From: an uncultured Peptoniphilus sp.
GTDB taxonomy: Bacteria > Bacillota > Clostridia > Tissierellales > Peptoniphilaceae
DNA length: 8,867 bases
Direction of reading: 5' to 3'
Assembly: GCA_947254665.1 (NCBI GenBank)
Contig: CAMYEJ010000052.1
Coordinates: 1 to 8,867, forward strand
Shown: in pieces, positions 1 through 7,145 of the stretch
Layout of the letters: every line of letters begins with the position of its first letter
Numbering within the stretch: the first letter of the stretch is position 1
Made by a program: the position numbers and the translations under genes
Notes under the pieces: model-generated
What the model was told of the DNA's origin: nothing
The model's input: the letters and a program-made list of their open reading frames with translations, nothing else
Database searches by the model: none

Positions 1-2307
1 GTTTAAAATAAGTTTTTGTTCTACTGAGGCTATTAGTCTTCTTGTATATTCAACCGTATCTGGGTTTACAGAGATAGATGTGATTCCACATTCTACTAAG
101 AATTCTGCAAGTTCAGGATATTGAGATGGACCTTGTCCACATATTGAGCAGGTCTTGCCTTTTTTGTTGCAAGCTTCAATAAGTGTCTTAAGGGCTGCCT
201 TAACAGATGGATTTCTTTCGTCGAAGTAACCCATGTTGTTTAAAACTCCGTTGTCCCTATCTGCACCCATTATAAGTTGGGTTAGGTCGTTAGATCCTAT
301 TGAGAATCCGTCTACTAATTCTGCAAACTCTTCTGCTCTGAATACTACTGCAGGTACTTCTGCCATGATCCAAATCTTAAGTCCATCTGCTTGTCTTAGT
401 CCTTCTTCAGCCATGATTGCTTTAACAGTTCTAAGTTCATCTGGAGTTCTTACGAATGGAAGCATAACTATTACATTGTGTAGTCCGTATTCTTCACGCA
501 CTCTCTTTATAGCTTTACATTCTAGTCTAAATCCTTCTTCATATTCTGGAGAAATGTATCTTGATACTCCTCTCCAACCAATCATAGGATTTTGCTCTAT
601 CGGTTCTACTTCGTCTCCGCCTTTTAATCCTCTGAATTCGTTGGTTCTGAAGTCGCTCATTCTAACTACCACATTTCTTGGGAAGATAGCTGTTGCAACT
701 TTTGAGATTCCTTCAGAAAGTTTGTCAATCATAAGATTTCCACGACCGGTTTTTAGTAGGTACATTGGATGTTCACCAATCATATTTGTGAATATAAATT
801 CAGTTCTCATTAGACCAATTCCATCAAAGGATAGATCTTTGTATTTATTTGCAAGATCTGGTTCACCAAGGTTCATGTAAATCTTGGTTGCTGTGATTGG
901 TGGATTGTATGCTGTAACAGTTTGAGCTTTTTCAGTAGATTTTTCTTCTACTTTTGCTTCTTCGTTTAGAACATTTCCTTGATATACTATTCCTCTAGTT
1001 GCATCAACTGTAACTTCTGTTCCATTTTTAAGAACCTGTGTTGCATTCTTTGCTCCAACTATACATGGAATTTGTAGTTCACGAGATACGATTGCTGCGT
1101 GGCAAGTCCTTCCACCTTCGTCTGTAACTACGGCTCTAGCCTTCTTCATAGCTGGTACCATGTCGGGATTTGTCATTTCAGTTACAAGGATATCTCCCTC
1201 TTCAACTTGAGAGATTTCTGTTAAGTTCTTAATATTTTTAACTATTCCACGTCCGATTCCAGGGCTTGCTGGAAGTCCCTTACAAAGTGGGATTAATTTT
1301 CCTTCTTTTTCTTCTCCACCAATGGTTGTAATTGGTCTTGATTGTAGGAAGTAAAAATCTCCAGTATCTTTGTCAAATGCCCATTCAGTGTCTTGAACTG
1401 AACCGTAAATATTTTCTATCTTTAGACCCATTTCGATGAGTTTGTTTAGTTCTTCTCTAGTTAAAGATTCAGCTTCAACCGCATCTTTTCCAAGGTAGTC
1501 TTCAACATTTACTACTTCTGTTCCAACACCAACTTCCTTCTTAACTACCATTGATAGTTTAGAAGCTATGTGTTTTTCCTTTATTTCTTTTGTTTTTTTA
1601 TCGATTATATATTCATCTGGAGTTACTGTTCCGCTTACCACCGCTTCACCAAGTCCCCATGATGAGTTGATCATCATCTCATCCGTACTCTTGTTGATTG
1701 GATTTGCAGTGAACATTACACCAGCTTTTTTAGCATTTACCATCTTTTGAACTACTGCAGAAAGTAGCACGTCAAAATGATCGAAATGTTGTTTTTCTCT
1801 GTAATAAATTGCTCTACCGGTCCATAGCGATGCCCAACACATCTTAACATGGTTTACGAGTTCTTTTTCTCCTCTGATGTGTAGGTAGGTATCTTGTTGA
1901 CCAGCAAAGGATGCATCTGGTAGATCTTCAGCGGTTGCTGAACTTCTGACAGCTACTTCTGGATCTGTCATATTTATAGATTTCGAAAAATCTAAATATG
2001 ACTTTTTAATTTCTTCTTCAAGTTCTGGAAGTATTGGGGCTTCCATAATCTTTTGTCTAATTTCTTTAGATACGTCGTTTAGCTGTTCTACATCGTCCAC
2101 ATTTAGTGCTTCGATTAAAAATGTAATTACTTCATCGAGTTCAGCATAATGTATAAAATCTTTGTAGGCTCCTGCGGTTACGCAAAATCCTGGAGGAACT
2201 GGCAATCCATTTCCAGTCATTTCGCCTAGGTTTGCTCCCTTTCCACCTACTACTGGTAGATCATCTTTTTTGATCTCATTAAAAAATTTAATATATTTGT
2301 AAGACAT
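1..2307 (-). CDS. ppsA: Phosphoenolpyruvate synthase (pyruvate, water dikinase), 3' end beyond the window
   Basis: Cytoplasmic enzyme that converts pyruvate, ATP and water to PEP, AMP and phosphate through a phosphohistidine, feeding gluconeogenesis. The frame is open for 769 codons with no stop before the window edge. The last residues visible (GITSISVNPDTVEYTRRLIA, then about nine more) match the usual family C-terminus, so very little is missing. Domains in order: N-terminal ATP-grasp nucleotide-binding domain (about 1-330, starting with VGGKGANLGEM and containing AVRSSATAEDLPDASFAGQQ); swivelling phosphohistidine domain with GGRTCHAAIVSRE, catalytic His403; C-terminal TIM barrel with LMRTEFIF, FSIGSNDLTQ and the active-site cysteine in SICGQGPS, Cys723. 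The start at 2307 is fixed by a strong AGAGGAGG site. It has its own promoter, 50 bases after the CYTH gene. The TIM-barrel motifs argue against the related rifampin phosphotransferase. Identity is confident; physiological direction is inferred. Confidence 0.95.
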   Translation of the reverse strand, partial: MSYKYIKFFNEIKKDDLPVVGGKGANLGEMTGNGLPVPPGFCVTAGAYKDFIHYAELDEVITFLIEALNVDDVEQLNDVSKEIRQKIMEAPILPELEEEIKKSYLDFSKSINMTDPEVAVRSSATAEDLPDASFAGQQDTYLHIRGEKELVNHVKMCWASLWTGRAIYYREKQHFDHFDVLLSAVVQKMVNAKKAGVMFTANPINKSTDEMMINSSWGLGEAVVSGTVTPDEYIIDKKTKEIKEKHIASKLSMVVKKEVGVGTEVVNVEDYLGKDAVEAESLTREELNKLIEMGLKIENIYGSVQDTEWAFDKDTGDFYFLQSRPITTIGGEEKEGKLIPLCKGLPASPGIGRGIVKNIKNLTEISQVEEGDILVTEMTNPDMVPAMKKARAVVTDEGGRTCHAAIVSRELQIPCIVGAKNATQVLKNGTEVTVDATRGIVYQGNVLNEEAKVEEKSTEKAQTVTAYNPPITATKIYMNLGEPDLANKYKDLSFDGIGLMRTEFIFTNMIGEHPMYLLKTGRGNLMIDKLSEGISKVATAIFPRNVVVRMSDFRTNEFRGLKGGDEVEPIEQNPMIGWRGVSRYISPEYEEGFRLECKAIKRVREEYGLHNVIVMLPFVRTPDELRTVKAIMAEEGLRQADGLKIWIMAEVPAVVFRAEEFAELVDGFSIGSNDLTQLIMGADRDNGVLNNMGYFDERNPSVKAALKTLIEACNKKGKTCSICGQGPSQYPELAEFLVECGITSISVNPDTVEYTRRLIASVEQKLILN

Positions 2308-2313
2308 CCTCAG

Positions 2314-2336
2314 CCTCCTCTTTCAATATTATTATA
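2314..2336 (-). promoter_or_regulatory. Extended -10 promoter and ribosome binding site of ppsA
   Basis: On the minus strand TGTTATAAT (2339-2331) is a full extended -10 element (TGnTATAAT). No good -35 lies at 16-18 bases; the best reads GTGCAA or AGTGCA, and the spacer contains a run of eight T. An extended -10 promoter can work without a -35. The ribosome binding site AGAGGAGG (2321-2314) sits six bases before the ATG. This separates ppsA transcription from the repair operon upstream, although read-through is possible because no clear terminator lies between them. Confidence 0.65.
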
Positions 2337-2357
2337 ACACAAAAAAAATCTATTGCA

Positions 2358-2897
2358 CTAGTCTTTTATTTTTTCGATTAACTCCTTGATTGAAAGTGTG
2401 GATACAAATTCATCTTTAATATCTAGTTCTTTTAAAAGTTCATCCAATTTATTTTTATCTTCTACTTCAATTTCTAAATAAGAATATGGAAGAACAGATT
2501 TTTCATGGGTATCAAAATCAAATCTAGCACCTTTGTAAGTGTAGGATCTTCTGTTTTTCTTAGTCTCATCAAAACTGTCGTAACCAAGCAGCTTCAGCGT
2601 TTCAATCATTGGCTCAAGCTCGTTTATTAGAACTGTATGCTCCACACTCTTTCTAAGATTATTATCTTTTATCCTCTCTTTAAAGGTCAGTTCAATCTCA
2701 TCTTCGTTTCTTTCTACAAAGTGGGTTTTCCTAATTCTAAAGTATCCTGTGCTACTTTTAATTGGATGGGATTTTGAATTTATAAGTATATTTACTTGGT
2801 CTTCTTCGCCAATATATATACTACCATTATTTTTCAAATATGTTTCAATATTTTCTAAATCTGCCCCAATTATTTTTACTTCTTGCTCTAGTCCCAT
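2358..2897 (-). CDS. CYTH-domain protein (triphosphatase or class IV adenylate cyclase-like)
   Basis: This 179-residue protein is almost entirely one CYTH domain, the triphosphate tunnel fold of thiamine triphosphatases, inorganic tripolyphosphatases and CyaB-type adenylate cyclases. The signature ExExK is at the N-terminus (E4, E6, K8 in LEQEVKI). Other expected tunnel residues follow: R54 and R56 in YFRIRK, K73 in ELTFKER, R116 and R117 in NRRSY, acidic D127 and D129 in FDFD, and E142, E144 and E146 in YLEIEVE. All charged positions look intact, so it should bind a metal-triphosphate substrate; which one cannot be read from sequence. There is no signal peptide or membrane segment, so it is cytosolic. 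It is the last gene of the four-gene operon. Its ATG overlaps the end of the phosphoesterase gene by 10 bases, with GAGGT nine bases upstream, suggesting translational coupling. Confidence 0.85.
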   Translation of the reverse strand: MGLEQEVKIIGADLENIETYLKNNGSIYIGEEDQVNILINSKSHPIKSSTGYFRIRKTHFVERNEDEIELTFKERIKDNNLRKSVEHTVLINELEPMIETLKLLGYDSFDETKKNRRSYTYKGARFDFDTHEKSVLPYSYLEIEVEDKNKLDELLKELDIKDEFVSTLSIKELIEKIKD

Positions 2898-3568
2898 ATC
2901 TTTTTTACCTCGAAATTTATAAAGTCAGATGAAACGCAGATGACTTCCATTCCATCGAAATTACCTTCCACCACTTCCCTATGTCCCTCGCCATGAAGAT
3001 GCCCATAGAGAAGAACCTCCGCCTTATATTCCAATGCAATTTTACCGAAACCATTTAGGTTCTTATTTCCATCGAATGGCGGATAGTGAAGAAGGATGAT
3101 CTTCCTTTGCGCTTTTGAACTTTCTATTGAGTTTCTAAGCCTTCCCATCTCTCTTAAATATATATTTTCCATGTCGGATTTATATTCTGAGCTAGATTTG
3201 TCCATCCAACCCCTAGTTCCGCATATGCCTATGCCATTATATTCGTAGGAAGTGTTATTTAAAAATATTGTTTTCTTAAGTTGTAGTGCATTTAATTTGC
3301 TCATGGAGCTCCACCAATAGTCGTGGTTTCCCTTGGTGATAATCTTGGTCCCAGGTAGTGAGTCGATTATTTCTAAGTCACGCCTTGCATCTTCTAGTTT
3401 AAGTCCCCAGGAAATATCTCCCGGCAGCAAGACTAAGTCACCTTCTTTTATATTCTTATTCCATGAGTCAAATATTTTCTTATCGTGGCCTATCCAATTT
3501 TCGCCGAAAATGTCCATCGGTTTTTCGCCACTGGAGTCTAAGTGTAGGTCTGCTATTGCGTAGATCAT
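2888..3568 (-). CDS. Calcineurin-like metallophosphoesterase, predicted phosphohydrolase
   Basis: A 226-residue single-domain phosphoesterase with all the metal-binding motifs of the calcineurin-like superfamily: D7 and H9 in ADLHLD, D51 in PGDISW, N81-H82-D83 in KGNHDYWW, H161 in LLHYPPF, and H190 and H192 in YGHLHGEGH. These coordinate two metal ions, usually Mn or Fe, and hydrolyse phosphomonoester or phosphodiester bonds. The NHDYWW and LHYPPF wording resembles the COG1768-type predicted phosphohydrolases; that assignment is from memory. It is not a duplicate of the SbcD-like gene: it is shorter, lacks a C-terminal extension and differs around every motif. Its ATG overlaps the TGA of the ATPase gene by four bases (ATGA), with GAGG eight bases upstream, so it is translated with the ATPase. 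No signal peptide is seen, so it is cytosolic. The substrate is unknown. Confidence 0.88.
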   Translation of the reverse strand: MIYAIADLHLDSSGEKPMDIFGENWIGHDKKIFDSWNKNIKEGDLVLLPGDISWGLKLEDARRDLEIIDSLPGTKIITKGNHDYWWSSMSKLNALQLKKTIFLNNTSYEYNGIGICGTRGWMDKSSSEYKSDMENIYLREMGRLRNSIESSKAQRKIILLHYPPFDGNKNLNGFGKIALEYKAEVLLYGHLHGEGHREVVEGNFDGMEVICVSSDFINFEVKKIWD

Positions 3569-5850
3569 TTTTCTAGCCTCAATATATTTATTTTCATTTC
3601 ATCCGCAACTTTTAGATCCCTCGTTGAGGATGTGAAGTAAAGCACTTGTCGATCTTCTGAGATTTTTCTGAGAAGTTTCATGGTGGTTCTAGCCCTTCTA
3701 TCATCGAAAGTAAGGAGTGCATCATCCATGATTAGCGGAATCTTTTCTTCGCTTATGATTTCAATTAGAGCAAGTCTAAATGAAAGATATAGCTGCCCTA
3801 TTGTGCCAGTGCTTAGGTTTCTCTCATCAATTGTAATTCCTAGATCTCTTGATTTTACTGAAAGGTTTAAATCGTCATCTATCATTACGTATTCGCACTT
3901 ATCTTCTGTTATTTCTCTAAAATATAGAGAAGTCTTTTCGATTATCTTCGGTAGGTTGTCCTCTTTGTTTTCAAGCATAACCCTTAGAAGTGTTGACTTC
4001 GAAAGTTCCAGTGCTTCTCTTTCGAAATTTAAATCTTCCATTGAGCATTTAAGCTCTGAAATTTCTCCTTCAATCTCTTGGATTCTATTTAAATTTAGAT
4101 CTAAGTTTTGAATATTTATTTCGTTTTTGGAGATATTTAGTTCAACTTCTCTCTTTTCTTTTCTCAATGTTTCGAAATCAAAGTCTGTACTTACAACTTC
4201 TCTATTTAAATCTTCAAATTTCTTTCCATTTAGATGGAATTCTATTGCCCTGTTTAGTTCTCTTATTCTATTATTTACAGACTCTTCTGTGGCTGAGTTT
4301 TTGAACTTTTCACGAAGTTCATCAAGGTTTGAAACCTCTTCCATCCTAAGACTATTGTCTAGTTCTGATTGGAGTTTATCCCTTAATTCTGTAAGTCTTT
4401 TTAATTTTTCTAGATTGTCTTCATAATTTTTATCTTTTAGAGATTTTTTGTACTCGTTGATACTTTCATCTCTCATCATATTTATAAGAGTGTCTTCAAG
4501 CTCCGAAGTCTTTACAGAATATTTTGAAGACAATGCTGAGAAAAGAGTATCCATTTCTCTTTTTTCAATAGTTTTATCTTGAGATAGCCTTCTTAAAGCG
4601 TCTGTCCTTGAGATCAGCGAACGAATGAGTCCATGGTTTACTCTAAATTTAACTATCCTTAAATAAAAATAGAAAGCTATTGGAATAAGTAAGATTAATA
4701 GATAGTAAATTTTAAATTTAAATGAAGCTACCGCAATCCCTATTGATGCTACCCCTAGAATTACAAATAATAAATATAGGAATTTTTCTTTTATCTTTAA
4801 ATTTTCTATGTCATGGGCTATATTTGTAATTTCTCTTGAGTAGTTTCTACTATTTAACTCTTTTAATCTATTTAGATTTTTACGAAGATTTTCGTAATCC
4901 CTCTTGACACTACTGGTCAAGGTTTCGACTTTTTTCTGTTTAAGTTCTAAATTTACTTCGTCAATTTCGCTAAAGACTCTCTTAAGTCTATCATTTATAT
5001 CCAAAAGTTTTTCGTATCGATGTATGTCTAGGTTTTTAAGCTCTCTAATCCTTTCGATTTCTTTTTTTAGTCTTTCAACTTCCTTGTATGTTTCGTATTC
5101 AGACTTTTTGTTGCACAGAACTAACTTTTCATCCAGCGATTTATTTTTTCTATATAGATCTTCTAGCTCTTTAAGGTAAGAATTGTACTTTTCAGACTTT
5201 TCATCAAGCTCTAGCTTCTCTTTTAAAAGTCTATCCACCTTTACTTGAAGAGCACCAAGTTTAGAGCTTTTTAAACTTTCATTGCCAAGAGATTTTATTC
5301 TAGAATCCATTTCCTTTAATGCTACTGAAGTGGATCTAGAGATATCCATGGTGCTACTTACTTCAAGTATTAAGTCCCTCAACTCTGTTCTAAGACTTTC
5401 CACCAGTGCAATTGCATCTGACTCTACAAAGAATGTGGATTTGAATATGGATGAGCTCATGCCTATGAACTTGGCTCCTGGTTGTTTGATTCTAGAGTAC
5501 TTGGTAAACTCATAGTCTTCTGAGATATCTTCTGAATTTGTTAAGTTTAGTACCTTCACATTTTCTGAGGCGAAATCCCTTTCAATTCTAAAATCTTTTT
5601 CATCTGTAAATTCTATATTTGCGTGATATTCTCCCCTTAAAAGAGGTCTGTAATTTTCAAATTTGTCGTCATAGAGCCTTCTCTTTATAGAATCTTTTGA
5701 AAATCCGTAGAATAGTCCGTAGATAGCCGATTCAATAGTGGATTTACCCGCTTCATTTTCTCCATAGATGAAGTTGAAACCATCTTCAAAATCTAAAGTC
5801 TTGTTATTAAATTTTCCAAATGATTTAAGTTCAATCTTTTTAAATTTCAT
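3565..5850 (-). CDS. SbcC/Rad50-related ATPase of the YhaN type, with a transmembrane hairpin
   Basis: A 761-residue ABC-type ATPase split by a long coiled coil. The N-terminal half has FGKF and the Walker A motif GENEAGKST (residues 30-38). The C-terminal half has the signature LSTGTIGQLYLS (679-690), Walker B IPLIMDD (704-710) and a D-loop-like ALLTFDD. Heptad-rich, Lys/Glu/Leu-rich helices fill about 190-355 and 405-650. Between them are two hydrophobic segments (about 357-377 and 381-399) separated by a few polar residues, predicted to be a membrane hairpin. There is no CxxC zinc hook. The frame stays open 20 codons further upstream to 5910, but ATG 5850 is preferred: MKFKKIELKSFGKF matches the family start, GGGTGAT lies just upstream, and the overlap with the SbcD-like gene falls to 11 bases. 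It probably works with that phosphoesterase as a nuclease/ATPase complex in DNA end processing. The position of the usual H-loop histidine reads FTSST. Confidence 0.88.
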   Translation of the reverse strand: MKFKKIELKSFGKFNNKTLDFEDGFNFIYGENEAGKSTIESAIYGLFYGFSKDSIKRRLYDDKFENYRPLLRGEYHANIEFTDEKDFRIERDFASENVKVLNLTNSEDISEDYEFTKYSRIKQPGAKFIGMSSSIFKSTFFVESDAIALVESLRTELRDLILEVSSTMDISRSTSVALKEMDSRIKSLGNESLKSSKLGALQVKVDRLLKEKLELDEKSEKYNSYLKELEDLYRKNKSLDEKLVLCNKKSEYETYKEVERLKKEIERIRELKNLDIHRYEKLLDINDRLKRVFSEIDEVNLELKQKKVETLTSSVKRDYENLRKNLNRLKELNSRNYSREITNIAHDIENLKIKEKFLYLLFVILGVASIGIAVASFKFKIYYLLILLIPIAFYFYLRIVKFRVNHGLIRSLISRTDALRRLSQDKTIEKREMDTLFSALSSKYSVKTSELEDTLINMMRDESINEYKKSLKDKNYEDNLEKLKRLTELRDKLQSELDNSLRMEEVSNLDELREKFKNSATEESVNNRIRELNRAIEFHLNGKKFEDLNREVVSTDFDFETLRKEKREVELNISKNEINIQNLDLNLNRIQEIEGEISELKCSMEDLNFEREALELSKSTLLRVMLENKEDNLPKIIEKTSLYFREITEDKCEYVMIDDDLNLSVKSRDLGITIDERNLSTGTIGQLYLSFRLALIEIISEEKIPLIMDDALLTFDDRRARTTMKLLRKISEDRQVLYFTSSTRDLKVADEMKINILRLEK

Positions 5851-6850
5851 TATAATCACCCAGAAGTTCCAATCCAATTTCGATTGCCCTTCTTTCCAAT
5901 GGTTTATCAAGGCTTAACTTTTCCAAGTACTTACCTAAGAAATTATCTTGATTTCTATCGATAAGCTCTTCTAAATTCACCTTCATCTCCATTTGATCAG
6001 AAAAGACGATGTTTGGAAATCTATCCTTTAGAGTTTCTAGAAAATACTTAGGATTTTCTGCTTTTCCAATAAGTTCGATGCGAACTACATCTTCATCACT
6101 TAGTTTAGAAATCCTATCTATGAGATTAAATAGTTCAACATCCGTCACATCTATCTTTTCATTTACAACATTTCTATGATTGGATTTTATCTTTTCTACA
6201 ATAATATTTTTATCTACAATATTTACGAGATTATAAGTTCTTTCTCCTGTTTCAGAGAAGCTAAGGCCTTCTGGACTCCCTGAATAGTAGACGTTCTTCG
6301 CTGGTTCGCAGCTCTTATGGATATGACCTAGGAATACGAAGTCGTACTTTGAGATGTCTTCTTTTGTAAAACTAAAATATTTATCCATATCTTCATAGGA
6401 ACCATGAATCATAAGTATATTTGTAAAATTATGATCTAAGCTTATATTTAAATCGATTTTCGGATCAGAATCTCTGTCCCAGGAAAATCCGTAGAACCTT
6501 GTATTTTCAAATTCAAAATAATCTAGACTATTTTCAAAAATATATACGTTCTTTGGAATATCCACTATGTCTAAAACTTCTCTATCTACGATAAAGTCGT
6601 GGTTCCCAAAGCAGAGCAAAACTCTCGCACTTGTGGTTGCCAATGTTTGGAAGAATCTTTTAAGGTCAGAAAGGGTAAAGAATTCCCTTTCATATAGATC
6701 TCCACAAAGTAGTAGAAAGTCCACATTGTTTGAAGCTTTTACAATATTTTCAAAAGTGATCCAAAGATCTTCCTGTCTTAGCTTCTTATCAAAATTTATA
6801 TTATTAAAGGATTTTTTTAAATGTAAATCCCCAGTGTGTATTAGTTTCAT
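5840..6850 (-). CDS. SbcD/YhaO-like DNA repair metallophosphoesterase (Mre11 family)
   Basis: A 336-residue Mre11/SbcD-family nuclease candidate. The metal-binding motifs are complete: D8 and H10 in TGDLHL, D51 in CGDLYE, N83-H84-D85 in FGNHDF, H149 in MIHGSYE, and H176 and H178 in LGHIHK. The segment YYSGSPEGLSFSETGERTY after the last motif is characteristic of SbcD/YhaO proteins. The roughly 120 residues after the nuclease core are the region that in this family caps the active site and contacts the ATPase. It is shorter than typical SbcD or B. subtilis YhaO (around 400 residues). ATG 6850 follows AAGGAG at a four-base spacing. Its stop codon lies inside the start of the ATPase gene (11-base overlap), the usual arrangement for the two subunits. 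No convincing promoter was found in the short gap after the PspC terminator. The pairing with the ATPase is well supported; nuclease activity is inferred. Confidence 0.88.
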   Translation of the reverse strand: MKLIHTGDLHLKKSFNNINFDKKLRQEDLWITFENIVKASNNVDFLLLCGDLYEREFFTLSDLKRFFQTLATTSARVLLCFGNHDFIVDREVLDIVDIPKNVYIFENSLDYFEFENTRFYGFSWDRDSDPKIDLNISLDHNFTNILMIHGSYEDMDKYFSFTKEDISKYDFVFLGHIHKSCEPAKNVYYSGSPEGLSFSETGERTYNLVNIVDKNIIVEKIKSNHRNVVNEKIDVTDVELFNLIDRISKLSDEDVVRIELIGKAENPKYFLETLKDRFPNIVFSDQMEMKVNLEELIDRNQDNFLGKYLEKLSLDKPLERRAIEIGLELLGDYNEI

Positions 6851-6870
6851 ATTACTCCTTATCTTTTCAT

Positions 6871-6892
6871 AAAAAAAGGAGCCTAGCTCCTT
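6871..6892 (-). terminator. Intrinsic terminator of the PspC gene
   Basis: On the minus strand AAGGAGC, a TAG loop and GCTCCTT form a 7-bp stem (6892-6876) followed at once by T residues down to 6871. The stem shares two bases with the TAA stop codon of the PspC gene. It lies only 21 bases before the SbcD-like gene, so that operon needs read-through or a promoter not recognised here. Confidence 0.8.
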
Positions 6893-7067
6893 ATTCTAAT
6901 GGTAAAAGTAATGCAGCTATAATGTATATCCATAGGCTCATGCCACCAAAAATTATTAATAGCACGGTTATGAGTCTAACTGTAGAGGAATCTAGATTAA
7001 ATGTTTCAGCGATACCTCCGCATACTCCTGCAAAAACTCTATCTGTTGATGATCTGTGTAAGTTCAT
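6891..7067 (-). CDS. Small PspC-domain membrane protein
   Basis: A 58-residue protein that is just one PspC domain. The N-terminal part RSSTDRVFAGVCGGIAETFN has the family pattern (basic start, then GVCGGIAE followed by a short helix, LDSSTVRLITV). A single hydrophobic stretch follows, about residues 30-56, ending LLLPLE at the C-terminus. PspC proteins are inner-membrane sensors or partners in envelope stress responses; in Gram-positives small stand-alone versions are common and mostly uncharacterised. The ATG follows an excellent AAAAGGAGGG site at five bases. A consensus -10 lies upstream and a terminator overlaps the stop, so it is a single-gene unit set between the hydrolase and the repair operon. 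A membrane location is strongly supported; a stress role here is inferred from the family. Confidence 0.9.
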   Translation of the reverse strand: MNLHRSSTDRVFAGVCGGIAETFNLDSSTVRLITVLLIIFGGMSLWIYIIAALLLPLE

Positions 7068-7090
7068 AATTTCCCTCCTTTTATAGTTAA

Positions 7091-7096
7091 ATTATA
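7091..7096 (-). promoter_or_regulatory. Probable -10 box of the PspC gene promoter
   Basis: Minus-strand TATAAT is a perfect -10 hexamer, 24 bases before the start codon. The -35 region at 16-18 bases (AGGATT or TAGGAT) is poor and falls inside the terminator hairpin of the preceding gene, so promoter strength is uncertain. An activator or an alternative sigma factor could be involved, but nothing visible identifies one. Confidence 0.5.
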
Positions 7097-7102
7097 CCCT
7101 AT

Positions 7103-7133
7103 AAATAAAAAAAATCCTAGATTCCTAGGATTT
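7103..7133 (-). terminator. Intrinsic terminator of the NlpC/P60 gene
   Basis: On the minus strand AAATCCTAG, a GAAT loop and CTAGGATTT form a perfect 9-bp stem (7133-7112), followed by TTTTT and further T-rich sequence. It starts 12 bases after the stop codon of the hydrolase gene. Confidence 0.9.
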
Positions 7134-7145
7134 AATTTGTCTATG

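Noticed and set aside
233..880. 215-codon plus-strand open frame
   Set aside because: It is antisense to phosphoenolpyruvate synthase, Ser/Leu/Ile-rich with no recognisable domain, and the minus-strand frame is clearly the real gene.
1..2307. A frameshift or pseudogene in phosphoenolpyruvate synthase
   Set aside because: N-terminal, phosphohistidine, TIM-barrel and C-terminal motifs all fall in one unbroken frame.
2341..2360. Terminator between the CYTH gene and ppsA
   Set aside because: There is a run of eight T on the minus strand, but only a three-pair hairpin (CTA with TAG) can be drawn before it, and the run lies within the ppsA promoter spacer.
3333..5515. Several plus-strand open frames of 76-143 codons
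   Set aside because: They are antisense to the ATPase and phosphoesterase genes and have the Ser/Leu/Phe-rich composition expected from complementing Lys/Glu-rich coiled-coil codons.
5851..5910. Upstream 20-codon extension of the SbcC-like ATPase to an ATG at 5910
   Set aside because: The extension lies inside the SbcD-like gene, has no family-like sequence, and MKFKKIELKSFGKF at 5850 is the conserved N-terminus with a ribosome binding site just upstream.
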